This document shows, piece after piece, positions 34,680-46,024 of a stretch of DNA of 64,000 bases. The position numbers and the translations under genes were made by a program. The notes beneath the pieces were generated by a model. It was not told the origin of the DNA and did not search any database. It saw nothing but the letters and a program-made list of their open reading frames with translations. Origin of the DNA: Thysanoteuthis rhombus. Lineage: Eukaryota; Mollusca; Cephalopoda; Oegopsida; Thysanoteuthidae. Position 1 is the stretch's first letter. Each line of letters begins with the position of its first letter. The DNA is taken from contig OY735215.1 in the NCBI GenBank assembly GCA_963457665.1, positions 39,340,825 through 39,404,824 of the forward strand, written 5' to 3'.

Positions 34680-35100
34680 CATCAACCGAAACTGTCCCCA
34701 AAACTGTCAGAATATGTCTCTTCAGTTTTTCAGCTGGTCTAGCTGACCGGCCATAAATGTGCGTATTACGAATGCAGGCCACGGCCAAGAGCTGCACATT
34801 CCAAGAATTATACCTTATAAAGTTTGGGAGGATTTTTTTTTATTATAAAAAAAAAAATAATTCAAATAGTTTATCGGTGGGGGAGGGAATTTACAAGGTG
34901 AGTTTATGTTAAGTAGTCACTAGTCTTTACCTGCTTCTTTGAACATTCAAAGTTTTTAGTGACCTGACAAAAGGGTGAGAGAAGTAACTCATTCATTGAT
35001 CAACTCTTATTCCAATTTTTTGATTGATCATCCCGAACAGGGCACGCTGCCAGAAGAAGCTGGTAACGTAATATTTTCTATTTATTGATCAACGGGACCC
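34680..35100 (+). repeat. Interspersed repeat family A, copy 3
   Basis: Starts CCATCAACCGAAACTGTCCC and passes through CAGCTGGTCTAGCTGACCGG, a poly-A-rich section, GAGAGAAGTAACTCATTCAT and TTTTTTGATTGATCATCCC. It ends GCCAGAAGAAGCTGGTAACG, as 62710-63420 does with GCCAGAAGATGTTGGTTAGA. Confidence 0.8.
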
Positions 35101-35496
35101 GTATAATTATGCCGGATCTTACTGATTTAACACTTTCGTTCTGTTCATTTGACAGAGCTGATATGCGAATGCATTAATATATTCAAAGCCAGATAAGAAA
35201 TATTACGTTTAAGACTTTCATATCCGTGTAGATATCTTTCCAATCAAGAAAAAAAAATACATGCTTTCTTTTAATTAAAGTTAAAGCTCATCATTACTTG
35301 AATGACACTTATAAGATCAATTGTTCAGCCATTTTGACATGCATTTTCATCAAGATGCTTACTGGAGGTCATCATATCTTCGCTTAAATCCAACAAGGCA
35401 GGTTCATCAAACTTATTTTGAAAATTTTTATTCAATAACCCCTACTTCATGACATGTATCAAACGAAATACTTCATCTCAGAATCAGCACATATAT

Positions 35497-35497
<1 letters not shown>

Positions 35498-35531
<34 letters not shown>

Positions 35532-35541
35532 CATCATCAAT

Positions 35542-35574
<33 letters not shown>

Positions 35575-35870
35575 TTTCTGAACTTTAGTCCGTTGCACCA
35601 TCTTATATTTCGCTTTCGCATGTGATTTCTTTTGAATCAAAGTTGCAAGACATGATGTCCAGCAGTTGCCTGTCCTTATTGCAACATGACTAGCCCATTG
35701 CCATTGGATTTTATAATGTCTCAGACCCCTGTTTTTCCTCTAATATATTGTGCCATCCTGTGATCTCTACGTGTATTGTTATGCATGATTCTCTCTTGTG
35801 TACGATGCAGGGTTCTCAATTTGAGTGTCAATCTTCTGGTTAGGTTCCATGTTCCAGATCCTTATATCGA
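35498..35870 (-). mobile_element. RTE-type LINE 3' end with (CAT)n tail
   Basis: A CAT array (35498-35574) is the (GAT)n tail on the minus strand. Then the reverse complement encodes a degraded QRTREN, EKQGSETL, NPMAMG series that follows the DIIKSNGNGLVM pattern of other copies. The 161-codon plus-strand frame at 35776-36261 partly overlaps it antisense and is unlikely to be a gene. Confidence 0.7.
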
Positions 35871-36264
35871 AGGGATGCATTGTTTGATAACCTCTCCTTT
35901 AAAGACTAGTGTTTTTTTCCTGTTCTTGAAGGTGGAGCTTGTTTGCTCTACCGAGAGTTTGCCAAGTGATTCTCCGCTTGATTTAATCTTCTTTAGAGGA
36001 TTCCATGGTGATTCATTGTCCTCGGTAGATGTAGCTGTTGACTCTCTCTTTTTAAAAATTTTCATTGTTGTGTCATCGTCTCCAACTTTTGTTTCACTGA
36101 AGTTCATGTTTAGACTCACATTATTGTTTTTCTTCATTCAGTTTATCCATTATCATGTGGAGGTTATGGAGGTTCTTGGCACTTTAGAAGTTCAAATACA
36201 ACTAAACACGTTTCAAAGGCGTAGATGTGGGAAACGTACTCACCATACTGCACACGCATGAATC

Positions 36265-36775
36265 GTGTCTTGCTTACCAATGCTCCCTCTCCCTCTCCAC
36301 AAAACTCTGTTGTCAGTTTCCTTTCATGCTGAGGCTAGTCTTTGATGATATAATAGTTTAACAAAAAATTATTGATGATTAAGGTTATAAGATTATAAGA
36401 TACTCGCCATCACAGTCAATAATCAAACAACGATAGCGTCAAAATTTTCTATTTATCCGCAAAATTCCCTCGAAAATGAAATATAACCTGATTAAATTCT
36501 ATATATGACTTCACTGGCGTTTCCTATCATAAAACTTTCAAAATAAAGTGAAAAACCCAAGTAAGAACGCTTAGATTCATGAAAATTATATAACGTGCGA
36601 ATAAATAGCGTTCCCATAAGGTCAAAATGTATTTATCGAATATTGAAATGTAAACGTTTTTGGAAAGAGGTTTAGAGGAGTACTGATGCTAATTGTAAAT
36701 TCTGTAGACCAAACGGCATGGCCCGGAGCGCTGGAACAAAGAAACAAGCAAGGAAACAAACAAAAAAATCAAACG

Positions 36776-36828
<53 letters not shown>

Positions 36829-38775
36829 CAATACACTTGCATACAAAAAAAATGATAAAACCCTTCACCATCTTTGATGGCTACGTTTATCTGCTATCAA
36901 TATTTCAAATCTTTATCATTTCAGTTTCACTGATATTTTGCACACTTATTCTTTATATAACATTTTATTGCGAACGTGAAACTCAATCAGCAGGATCTTA
37001 CAACCCAGTAATGGGTTGAGACCACCACTTTGAAGAGCCCATTACAAGCTATAAAGTATTAAATAAACAACCAAATATTGTAATTGCCTACAGCACGTTT
37101 ATTAAATATCAATTATTGAAAGCCTTTTTTTTACGATGTTTGATACGCGTGGAGGTTTGGCTCCAAGAAAGGTAATGGAAGACAATATGCTGATATAGTT
37201 ATGCATTATTCATTATTTAAATGTGTTTGGCAATACACAAAATAAACATAAAAAGTCGATATTATAGGAGTTTCCAGAGGTTTCGATTGTATATTCAGTC
37301 TTTAACTCTCAAAAAACAGCATCGGTCACATTTGCACACACTTAATATATTTTTGAATGTATATAATTTTTTTTATATACCTCGAGTTGACTGGCAAAAT
37401 ATTGAGCATATATCGATAATTCATTCAATTCATTTTCCCAAATTCAGATTTGACAAGGGAATTGAATATGAAGATAACATCTGAAATATTAAAAATATGA
37501 GATGATCCCACAGGGTTCTGACTAGAATACTCAATGTTTCAAAAGTCGAAAGCGTGTTCTAAGTGTACCCTCAACCTAATGGCTGCTAAGGTGCGTGTCG
37601 GAGTTTAAATTGTAATAACTCCACTTAATTTTATATGCAGGATTCCCTCAGCATGACAGAAAAACAAACAAACGAAAAAAAGTAACTTGAGAACACCCAG
37701 GAAATGGATACCTCGGCCAACACGACCGCCAGGGAAGTAATTGTTCATGGATCCGCCCAAATGTAATCACTCATAGCCTCTTCCCCCCTCCCTGAAATAT
37801 AGAAATTTATTCAGAGCTTTTGGAGATATCATGTGGACAGACATGAATTTATGGTTCATTGTGTGGTTTAGACATATAATTATAACTTACAGGAAATAAT
37901 TATGCAAGGGTCCAGTTCTCCAATAGCCTAAAACTTCATTAATAAGCTTTTGAGGTATCGTATGGACAGTCAGTAGTGATTACATAAGTATGATTTGCAA
38001 AAATCCGGCAAATTATCTCTCAATCAGAAAACAATATGCTTACATTCACCTCGAAATTGTACCAGTCCCTTCTCACCCTATTCATCACACTTCCACATAA
38101 TTTCATTGAAATTCGTTCTGTAGTTTTAAAGAAATCGACTGAAGAGACTAATAAGAGATTGAGCAGACCTGACTGAATGCATGTACTTATTTTCATCTTT
38201 GTTGATAAAGGTAAATAAATATACATCTTTGATAATCAGTGTATATTTAGATTACATTTTCCATCACTATTTATATCATCTTCTGTTTTTTTAGATCGTC
38301 ACAAACAAAAGGGAATAGTTATACCAGACGGGTTCACAAGAGACACTTTAGCAATACTGGAAGTCATTTTTCTACAAGAGCATTAATTATTTGAACACGG
38401 AATAGTTAGGTTTCCAGACGATTATTATGTGAAATTACGCAATTTCATCTTTTTTTTTTTTACCTGAATTCAGACGTATAATAGACTCTATTGATTTGTG
38501 AAACGGAACTCAGCCTTAGCACCCTTACAACGGTTTTATATCGTTGTTTCCAAGAAAGAATCGAACAATATTCCGGAAACAGCCAGCGGAAGACATGGTA
38601 GTGTATTAAATTCTACAATTGAATAGTCTCGCATCAAGGTGGCACCTACCTCAGTCAATTTGGGTTGAGCGTAAGGCTCAGCAGTGAGATTTTAGCGTTT
38701 TGTTTCATTCATTTTTTTTAGATGCGTCAACGCATCTCTATAAGACACTTTTTGGTTGGTGGGTTCCTGTTATGT
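36265..38775. other. Unassigned stretch with (CA)n and an internal duplication
   Basis: A CA array lies at 36779-36825. At 37803-37845 and 37935-37980 the pattern AGCTTTTG(G)AG(A)TATC(A)T(A)TGGACAG recurs about 130 bases apart. It is followed by CATTGAAATTCGTTCTGTAG, a text common in invertebrate interspersed repeats. No exon found. Confidence 0.45.
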
Positions 38776-38779
38776 TAAA

Positions 38780-39540
38780 TTAATTTTTTCTCAGTGGCGT
38801 CATAATGAAGTAATATGAAATTTGGCCCAGACCTTCAGTTAAACAATATTCATCTCCCTTCTACTCTCTTTTCTCCTCCTTTTCTTCTTCCTTTGGTTAC
38901 TACAACCATAATATTCTTTTAAATTCTATATGATACTTTTTGGTAGGTCGATTCCTTATATGTTAGATCTCGATTTCCCAAGCTGTATAATGTTGGATTG
39001 ATATGAAACTTGGTCCAGACCTTCGGTCAAATCATTCTGATCTCCCTCTTCCCTCTACCCCTCTGAATCCCCATGTTTTTACTACGATCCTAATTTCGCT
39101 GTCCCACCCCCTCTTCCTCTTCCTCCTGTGGCTATTACTACCATAAGTAGTAACACTAAATATCATTTTTCTCAGTCGCATCATATTGAGTTGATATGAA
39201 ATTTGATTCCGACCTTCGGATGAACCATCTTTATCTCCCTCATTATACTCCTCCTCCTGCTACTCCAACCACAATTAGTAAAGCAAAATGTCAATTGCCC
39301 CAGATGCTTGAAGTCTGGCCTGAAACACCGGGAGAACCATCCTCATCTTCCCCTTCATCCTCCTCCCTCTGCTACCACCACAACTAGTAATACTAAATAT
39401 CACTGTCACATCTATATAATGTTGGATTGGTATGAAAATTGGAACAGACTTTTGAATGGACAATCCTCATCGTCTTCTCCCACCTCCAGTTCCTTTTGCT
39501 TCTGCTTCTACTACTACTATTACTACCACGGATGGTGGGC
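38780..39540 (+). repeat. Pyrimidine-rich minisatellite, about five diverged units
   Basis: Units begin near 38800, 38985, 39180, 39295 and 39415 with a TTG(A)TATGAAATTTGG(T/C)CC-AGACCTTCGG-like core, then CATC-TCTCCCTC and CTACTACCAC-rich text. Lengths run from about 115 to 190 bp. Open frames on both strands are by-products. Confidence 0.75.
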
Positions 39541-39984
39541 GTAGCGTTGAACTTATGGTTCCTGTTTAGTATACACACGCACACTTTAATGGTGCTTTGT
39601 ATTATGGAATTTTTTAAAAAGAAAACATTATGTACTAATTAGTTCATCTGTAATTGTTTTTGCTTGTTTCATGACTTGACAATTTGCTTTTGTTCTTTTG
39701 TTCTTTCCTTTCTTTTTTCTTCTTTTCTTTCTTCCTTCCCTTTCTCATTCTTTTTTCTTTCTTTTCTTCATTTCCAAACGAAGTAAAGCAACGTGCAGAT
39801 ATAATTTGACATTTTAAAAACTTTCATCTTAAAATATCGCATTTTATCTGGAATTCGCATTAACTCCTACGAGACACAAGCATCTACTGGGGGAAAAAAA
39901 AGTAAAAAAAACAAAAACAAAAACAAAAAACCAAAACAAAATCCACAGATAAAGTAAACAACGACGTTATAAACGACGAACACT

Positions 39985-40220
39985 GTCCACACCGCCGCCC
40001 CCCTCTGCCTGATCATGTGCATCCGTCTAGAAAGAAGGCAAGCTATCACTTCCAATTCAAAATGGCGCTCGCTGACAGTTTAAACAATTTGCTGAGGATA
40101 GGGCGGGAAATTTATCTCGTCACCAAGGCAACGTCGCTCAGCGCGGTCTCTCTTGTTGCAACGAATAGCACGCGTGTTGGTCTTGCCTGGTTTCTGCAAA
40201 TCAACGGTTTCAACTTAACC
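39985..40220. promoter_or_regulatory. CpG-rich island with promoter-type motifs, no assigned gene
   Basis: About 18-20 CpG dinucleotides fall in roughly 230 bases, in a window otherwise poor in CpG. Seen: a YY1-like AAAATGGCGCTC at 40059-40070; GGGCGGGAAA at 40101-40110 (E2F-like on the minus strand); and GTCACCAAGGCAAC at 40119-40132, a full match to the RFX X-box consensus. A plus-strand frame of 85 codons covers it (40017-40274), with an ATG inside the YY1-like site at 40062. No protein family is recognised. It could be a promoter and first exon whose other exons I cannot find, or a CpG-rich repeat. Confidence 0.5.
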
Positions 40221-40720
40221 CTTTCAGTTACTGAAGGTGATTTCAAGTACCACATGTTTTGTTTATTTATTTGAGACAGGGGCGCCCAAGTAGTTCTTGT
40301 AAGTTCAATTAAAAAAAAAAACAATTAAAATTAGAGTTAACCAAAATGTTTCTTTATCGTTCAATGTTAATCGTCTTTATATGACCTTCAATTATGAATG
40401 AAAATACGATTACAAAACCATATAAAATTTTTTAAAAAGTCTGGAGAAAGGGTTAAATCGGTTGTTTTTAATTGCAGAGGGAATGGAATTGATTATTCCA
40501 TTTGTATTAATTTCTTTTTTAATGAGGCATAATGGAGGAAATTGAATAATCTTGCTAGTTATCACGGCAGTAACGAACACGTTGCTGTTAAGAATATTAA
40601 CGTAAATTCTTGGTTAACTATTACTACGAAGTCGTTTAATGAAAACATCAGCATTTAGATTGTATGGGAATGGGAGAAATTCTTATCATACGTCAAAAAT
40701 TGACCAAATCAATACACATT

Positions 40721-40759
40721 CACAAACACACGCACACACACACATATATATATGTATAT

Positions 40760-40805
<46 letters not shown>

Positions 40806-40818
40806 AAAGTGTCCCACC

Positions 40819-40863
<45 letters not shown>

Positions 40864-40868
40864 AGCCT
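40721..40868. repeat. Compound microsatellite (CA)n(TA)n(GA)n then (CAC)n(CAT)n(CAG)n
   Basis: CA and TA to about 40760, GA 40762-40802, and a CAC/CAT/CAG trinucleotide run 40813-40866 that serves as the tail side of the RTE fragment that follows. Confidence 0.95.
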
Positions 40869-41105
40869 TTCAGCGTCCGTCGTTGGACACAGACCTTCCT
40901 CATGGGAATCACGGAGCCAATATTATCTGACCTTGTCAATTTTGTCACGCCATCTTATATTCTGCCTGCCATAGTTCACATATCTCATGGGATCAACGTA
41001 GTGAGTCATGATGTACATTGGTTGTCTGACATTCTTGCAACGTGACCGACCCATTGCCATTTGGATTTTTTATGATATCCCTAACTTTAATATACTGCGC
41101 TCTTC
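40808..41105 (-). mobile_element. RTE-type LINE 3' end
   Basis: TTTCAGCGTCCGTCGTTGGA and ACAGACCTTCCTCATGGG are the reverse complement of the element's conserved 3' end; CATTGCCATTTGGATTTTTT is the reverse of the KWQW region. The tail is the trinucleotide array on its left. Confidence 0.82.
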
Positions 41106-42026
41106 CGTGATTATAGGAAATATCTGAATGAGATTAAAACGGCTTATCTATCCTTATCGATTAATCAAATCAACGTTCGACAGATGGAAAAAGAAAGTAC
41201 TAGGATTAGCAAATGAAAAAAAGTAAACGGGTGAAATGCTTTAAACACCCTCACGAAACGAGTTCGGCGCTTAAAAATTCTCAAGTTTGAGCAGTTCTCT
41301 TGGAACTGAATAAATCTGTTTGAGTCCTGATCGATAAAGCAGTGAATGATATAACGTTTATATGTAAAAATATTAAATTCAGAGGATATTGTCTGAGCTA
41401 ACTTTAATATGGACACCATCATCCATGTATAAGGCATCTAATTGTGAACCTGATAATATCATATTTAATAACATAATACTGTGTAAAAAATTTGGACTCA
41501 AGATAGATGAAAATATACAAAAGTTACCTATTAGGTACTTGCTTCATTGTAGCCAGTAGGGTTTGTAGCACTAAACCTCTCAAGAAAGCTGTTTCTGAAG
41601 TTTTTAATTTAATATACAATCAAAAAACATATTAAAAGTAAACTGTAAAGTAATTCAAATCTCTTCTAAGTACTAAATAAATCTGTGCGCGTGAAAGGAA
41701 AATTTGATATCATAAAAATCCGTGAAGGGGATGAATCTATCTAAGCCTACGATTTCAGTACTCTCTGTGTTGGAAATTCTCATGAAGATCTTACTAAAGA
41801 ATTGGATAAAATGATGAACTTGGCATTTGCAGGAGGAAATAGTAAATATGATAGATTTTCAAGCTCAGAAAATCTCTGGTATAAAACAAAAAAAGGCAAG
41901 ACGTACTTTACAGGTTCTACCCTTGAGGCGATTGTTAGTCATTTTATTGAGGAATGTTGCATTAAAATAGGAAATAATTAGACAAAATGATAGATTTGGT
42001 AAATGCATGAGGATAGTTGTGTAATT

Positions 42027-42028
<2 letters not shown>

Positions 42029-42106
<78 letters not shown>
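42029..42106. repeat. (TA)n microsatellite
   Basis: About 75 bases of TA directly flanking repeat family B copy 1. Confidence 0.97.
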
Positions 42107-42112
<6 letters not shown>

Positions 42113-42350
42113 CACAACAGATTTGATATTCCCATGGATGGACACTCAATAGAAATGACACGAACAACAAGTCATCTCTGTTGTTATACTTACAGATCCC
42201 TCATCGTTAAGTACGTTTTTGAAGTAACCTACGTAATTAAGCCCTGTGTTTAAAAAAAAAATCAAATGATGTGTAGAATAAAATAATATCCCTACACAGT
42301 ATATCATGATAATACCCCGTATAAAATAACAAACAATATGTGACATAAGC
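42107..42350 (-). repeat. Interspersed repeat family B, copy 1
   Basis: Its reverse complement matches 45835-46020 in order: GGGTATTATCAT, TTTAAACACAGGGCTTA, AAACGTAC, TTGTTCGT, TCATTTCTATTGAGTGT, CATCCATG and TTGTG. No coding capacity recognised. Confidence 0.7.
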
Positions 42351-42632
42351 TACATATCAAGATAAAGGCTGAAAAGGGAGTGTTTCATCAACACTGCTGG
42401 GATACCATATTAATAGAACTGTTTGTTTTTAATTCCCCAAAACAATTACACTGTAAAAAACTGATGATCCCAACGAAGCAAAATTTACACATATAATGAT
42501 CAAGGTATTTGTAAAATATTAAAAAAACTACATAACTTTCATTAAAAGATATCGGGAAATAAGTGACTGAAGTGACGCAAAAAAGAAATTTGAAAAGTTT
42601 TTTTTCGATGTGTTTGCTGTTTGAAGCTTTGT

Positions 42633-42637
<5 letters not shown>

Positions 42638-42717
<80 letters not shown>
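42638..42717. repeat. (TA)n microsatellite
   Basis: About 80 bases of uninterrupted TA, the longest pure run in the window. Confidence 0.98.
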
Positions 42718-42720
<3 letters not shown>

Positions 42721-42819
42721 GAATGTATATTCTAGGTTCAAACCGCATAATTACCAAAGAATCCACCATAAATATTAATTTGGTTCCATTAGGTTTACTC
42801 GTTATATAACAGGGGACCA

Positions 42820-44095
42820 AAATGGGAAACTAATTCTTCTGTCCCCTGAAATGAAAGATTATAACAGTTGGGCACACTTCACACCCTCGAAAGCTAATTG
42901 TATCTGTACATAGCTTTAGACAAACAGTGCGAATGAGTGAAAGGATTAAAATTAAGGAATAGTGGTGTTTTGTATTTCAAGAGGACAACTTGTGTGACCC
43001 TTCCGTTGCGAGGAGTTATATATATGAATAAGTTGGAAATCTATTAACTTGATCAGTCAAGGCAAATACTTGATTTTTTCATAGCATCTCCCGTTCATGC
43101 TTTTGTCAAGTAACGTTTTGATAACAAGGAAAAACGCTCGAAACTTATTTTTAAAACAAAATATCTTATGATTACTAAAAATATCTACTCTCTATAAAGA
43201 TCAAGAATTAAATCGGTTAATTTTTTTTCTATTTTCGGCTTCTTTCGTGGATAGTGAGAATTAGGCAATGAATTGGAAGTTTGAAATAAATGCAATTGAA
43301 TGAAAATAGTTAATATAGAAAGTCTGTATTTGATTATTCTTTGATTTCTTTGACCGTATAGGGAACAGACGACCCGGAATTGATCGAACTGAAAAAAACA
43401 AAAAACAAACGCACCTTTTGACTCTTCACTTGATGACATCAATTCCTATGTCACCAGTCCTACAAGCATACATGGTATATATACATCTTTTTATGGTCAT
43501 TTTGAAAAATAAAAATATATTGTAAACTTCGGTCTTGTAGGAAAAATATCATTGATATACAACTTAATTAAATAATCAAAATTATATGGACTGACAAATC
43601 CAATACAACTGACGTCTCCGCCTTTCCATGACACCTCGAGTACAAGTGGAAGAAGGTTAAGAAATATCTTTTGCTTTGTGATATAATGAATGGTTTAAAG
43701 TTTTTGATTGTTTTGGCAATACAGTACTACAAAAAAATGAACAATAATACAGTATTATAAAAAACTAAAATTTGTAAGCTATATTGTCTATAAATAGCTT
43801 GAAGATTCTGTTTATTTATTTTGTAATGCTTTATATTACAAAAAAAAAAAAAGACAGAGAAACCTTAATTTGTAATCTTTCCCCATCTCTGAGGAGCTTC
43901 AAGATTTTGTTATTTTTCTGTAATACTTAGAATTAATGAAAGATGAGGAGAAACTGCAAGCAATTCATACATAGTACAAATTACAAACTACAAATAAAGT
44001 GTAGCTTTTTAACCCTAGAAAACAACTAAATAAAATAATCTGATTGTAAATTGCAGCCGGGAATGAAATATACTGCTTGATAATATCTCACATAA
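42820..44095. other. Unassigned AT-rich stretch
   Basis: No exon, RNA or recognised mobile element. 43700-43970 has several TGTAATA/TATTACA near-repeats that could form weak hairpins. Confidence 0.4.
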
Positions 44096-44110
44096 AGGAA
44101 ATATCAAAAT

Positions 44111-44320
44111 ACAGTCGGCCCTCCGATTTCATGGGTGTTCAGGGCCCAAACACCTCACGAAATTTCAATTTAGAGAAAAACTGAAAACTCGCCTAAAATT
44201 GAAGACTTATTTCTGTAAAATGACTTATTGGATGCAATACGTGTATGACATCACAGTTTTCATCCATAAAGTACCAAGAGTAACAGTACTGCACTGTGCA
44301 TAAATGATAGAGTAAAGATG

Positions 44321-44387
<67 letters not shown>

Positions 44388-44560
44388 GGATGGTAGTATA
44401 ACTTAGTAAAGTACTGTACGCATCGTAACCTAAGCTGGTGTATGGAACAGTACAGAATTTTTTGTAGTCTGAGGTTATTCCAAGCAGTCTGCAAAAATAA
44501 CAAGAAGCCGTTTAAGTGTCGATGACAAAATCGCGGATAATCAGATCTGCGGAGTAAAAA
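44111..44560 (+). mobile_element. Non-autonomous DNA transposon remnant, pogo/Tigger-like ends
   Basis: It starts ACAGTCGGCCCTCCGATTTC and ends near AATCGCGGATAATCAGATCT-GCGGAGT. These are the kind of text seen at the ends of pogo/Tigger-like elements (CAGTCGGCCCTCCG...CGCGGAT). A (GA)n array (44322-44386) is embedded. No transposase frame. Family call is by eye only. Confidence 0.45.
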
Positions 44561-45024
44561 CCTAGCAAAAAAAAGCATGTCTACCTTAGATAATGTCAGT
44601 TCTATTAAAAAAAAAGATGACCCGATTCATTAGACTGGTGAGTTTTAAAAAGAGACGTGCTCATTCCGATTAACAACGGCTCTCTTATTACTACTTACAC
44701 TGTAGATGCCTCTTTGTGATTATTAGCAAAAACTGCCGAAAATTTGTTGATAATTTTATTGTGAGGAATGTTTGTGCCATTTTCCAAGAAGATTGATAGA
44801 CAGAAATCCTGCTATAATGAATTGTCTCCAGAATTCAGAACCAAGTTATCCGCAGGGAATGGGCTCTGGTGACCTCGAATAACACCTGAAATTATCGTAT
44901 GTGAAGTCGATTTTTATTGATTTTCCATATTGGGTATCATGTCAGTTGGCCTTGTAGTTTTAACATGAAAGAGGCTCGGACAAATAGACATAAATCTGGA
45001 AATGTTAGTCCATATATATGCATA

Positions 45025-45033
45025 TATATGTGT

Positions 45034-45071
<38 letters not shown>

Positions 45072-45075
45072 ATGT
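45025..45075. repeat. (GT)n microsatellite
   Basis: TA and GT runs; the open frames on both strands are artefacts. Confidence 0.95.
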
Positions 45076-45354
45076 GTATTGATAAAGACCACTGTCATTA
45101 AAATTGCATATTTATTGTTTGTCTGTTGATAGTAAAAGACCGCAAAAATGACCAACAGATAGATTAGTTAGTATAAGGTCTAAAACGATTCTGGAAGCCA
45201 CAAATCAATAATCTATCGGAAAAAGCATAAAATAATTCAAATTGAAAAGATAAAGTGAAATAAGAAAAAATCAAGAACTTAGGATAATATAAATTGAATA
45301 ATCATAATGAAAAAACGCAAAAAGAAAAGAAAAAAATGTATAATCATAATAAGG

Positions 45355-45530
45355 TGGGGCTTTCCACCCAGGAAGATCAACAGAAAAATAAGCACCCCTC
45401 CAAGAATGTTCTCAAATAGCGGTCTGAAAAAATCAGACTATTTGCCTGAAGAAGCCTGAAAGGCAGAAACACATACGTTTCTGTATAAAGAATCTATGAT
45501 TTCATCACACACACGTATATATATACATAG
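45355..45530. repeat. Foldback-family fragment next to (CA)n(TA)n
   Basis: CCTGAAGAAGCCTGAAAGGC, AGAAACA and AGAATCTATGATTTCAT read, on the minus strand, as TAGATTCT...TTTCTGCC...TCTTCAGGC, the order seen at 2101-2208. It contains ATAGCGGTCTGAAAAAATCA-GACTAT, a second short inverted repeat. Confidence 0.6.
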
Positions 45531-45834
45531 TGTCGAAAGCTTCACAGCTTTAAACACGATATCCATTTAAAAGTTCTTAAAAAATCTTTTTGTGTCACTT
45601 CACGCACTTATTTCCCAATATCTGTTCTTCAGTTGTTTTTTTTTCAATCTTTTACATATACTTAGTCAATATGGTACAGTTTTAATTTTTTCGTCGTTGG
45701 GTTCATCAGTATGCGAATTTGATTTAAACCAAACAGTTATATCAAAATGGTACCCCAGCAATGTTGAGTACACACCACCTCCCTTTCAGCTTCTATCTTG
45801 ATATATACCTTACACTGTACATGTATTTTGTTCA

Positions 45835-46020
45835 TTCATATAGGGTATTATCATTATGTTTTGTTATTTATAATACACATTTGAAACACAGGGCTTACGT
45901 ACGTGGGCTACTCCAAAACGTACAACGATCAGGGATCAATTTAGATATAACAGATGTTGTTCGTATCACTTCTATTGAGTGTTCATCCATGTGAATTTTC
46001 AATCCATTGTGTAATTTTCC
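45835..46020 (+). repeat. Interspersed repeat family B, copy 2
   Basis: Partner of 42107-42350 in the opposite orientation; see that entry for the shared blocks. Confidence 0.7.
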
Positions 46021-46024
46021 TCTC

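Noticed and set aside
35776-36261. 161-codon plus-strand frame, the longest in the window
   Set aside because: Its first part is antisense to an RTE LINE end and the rest is Phe/Ser/Leu-rich without splice signals or a recognisable domain.
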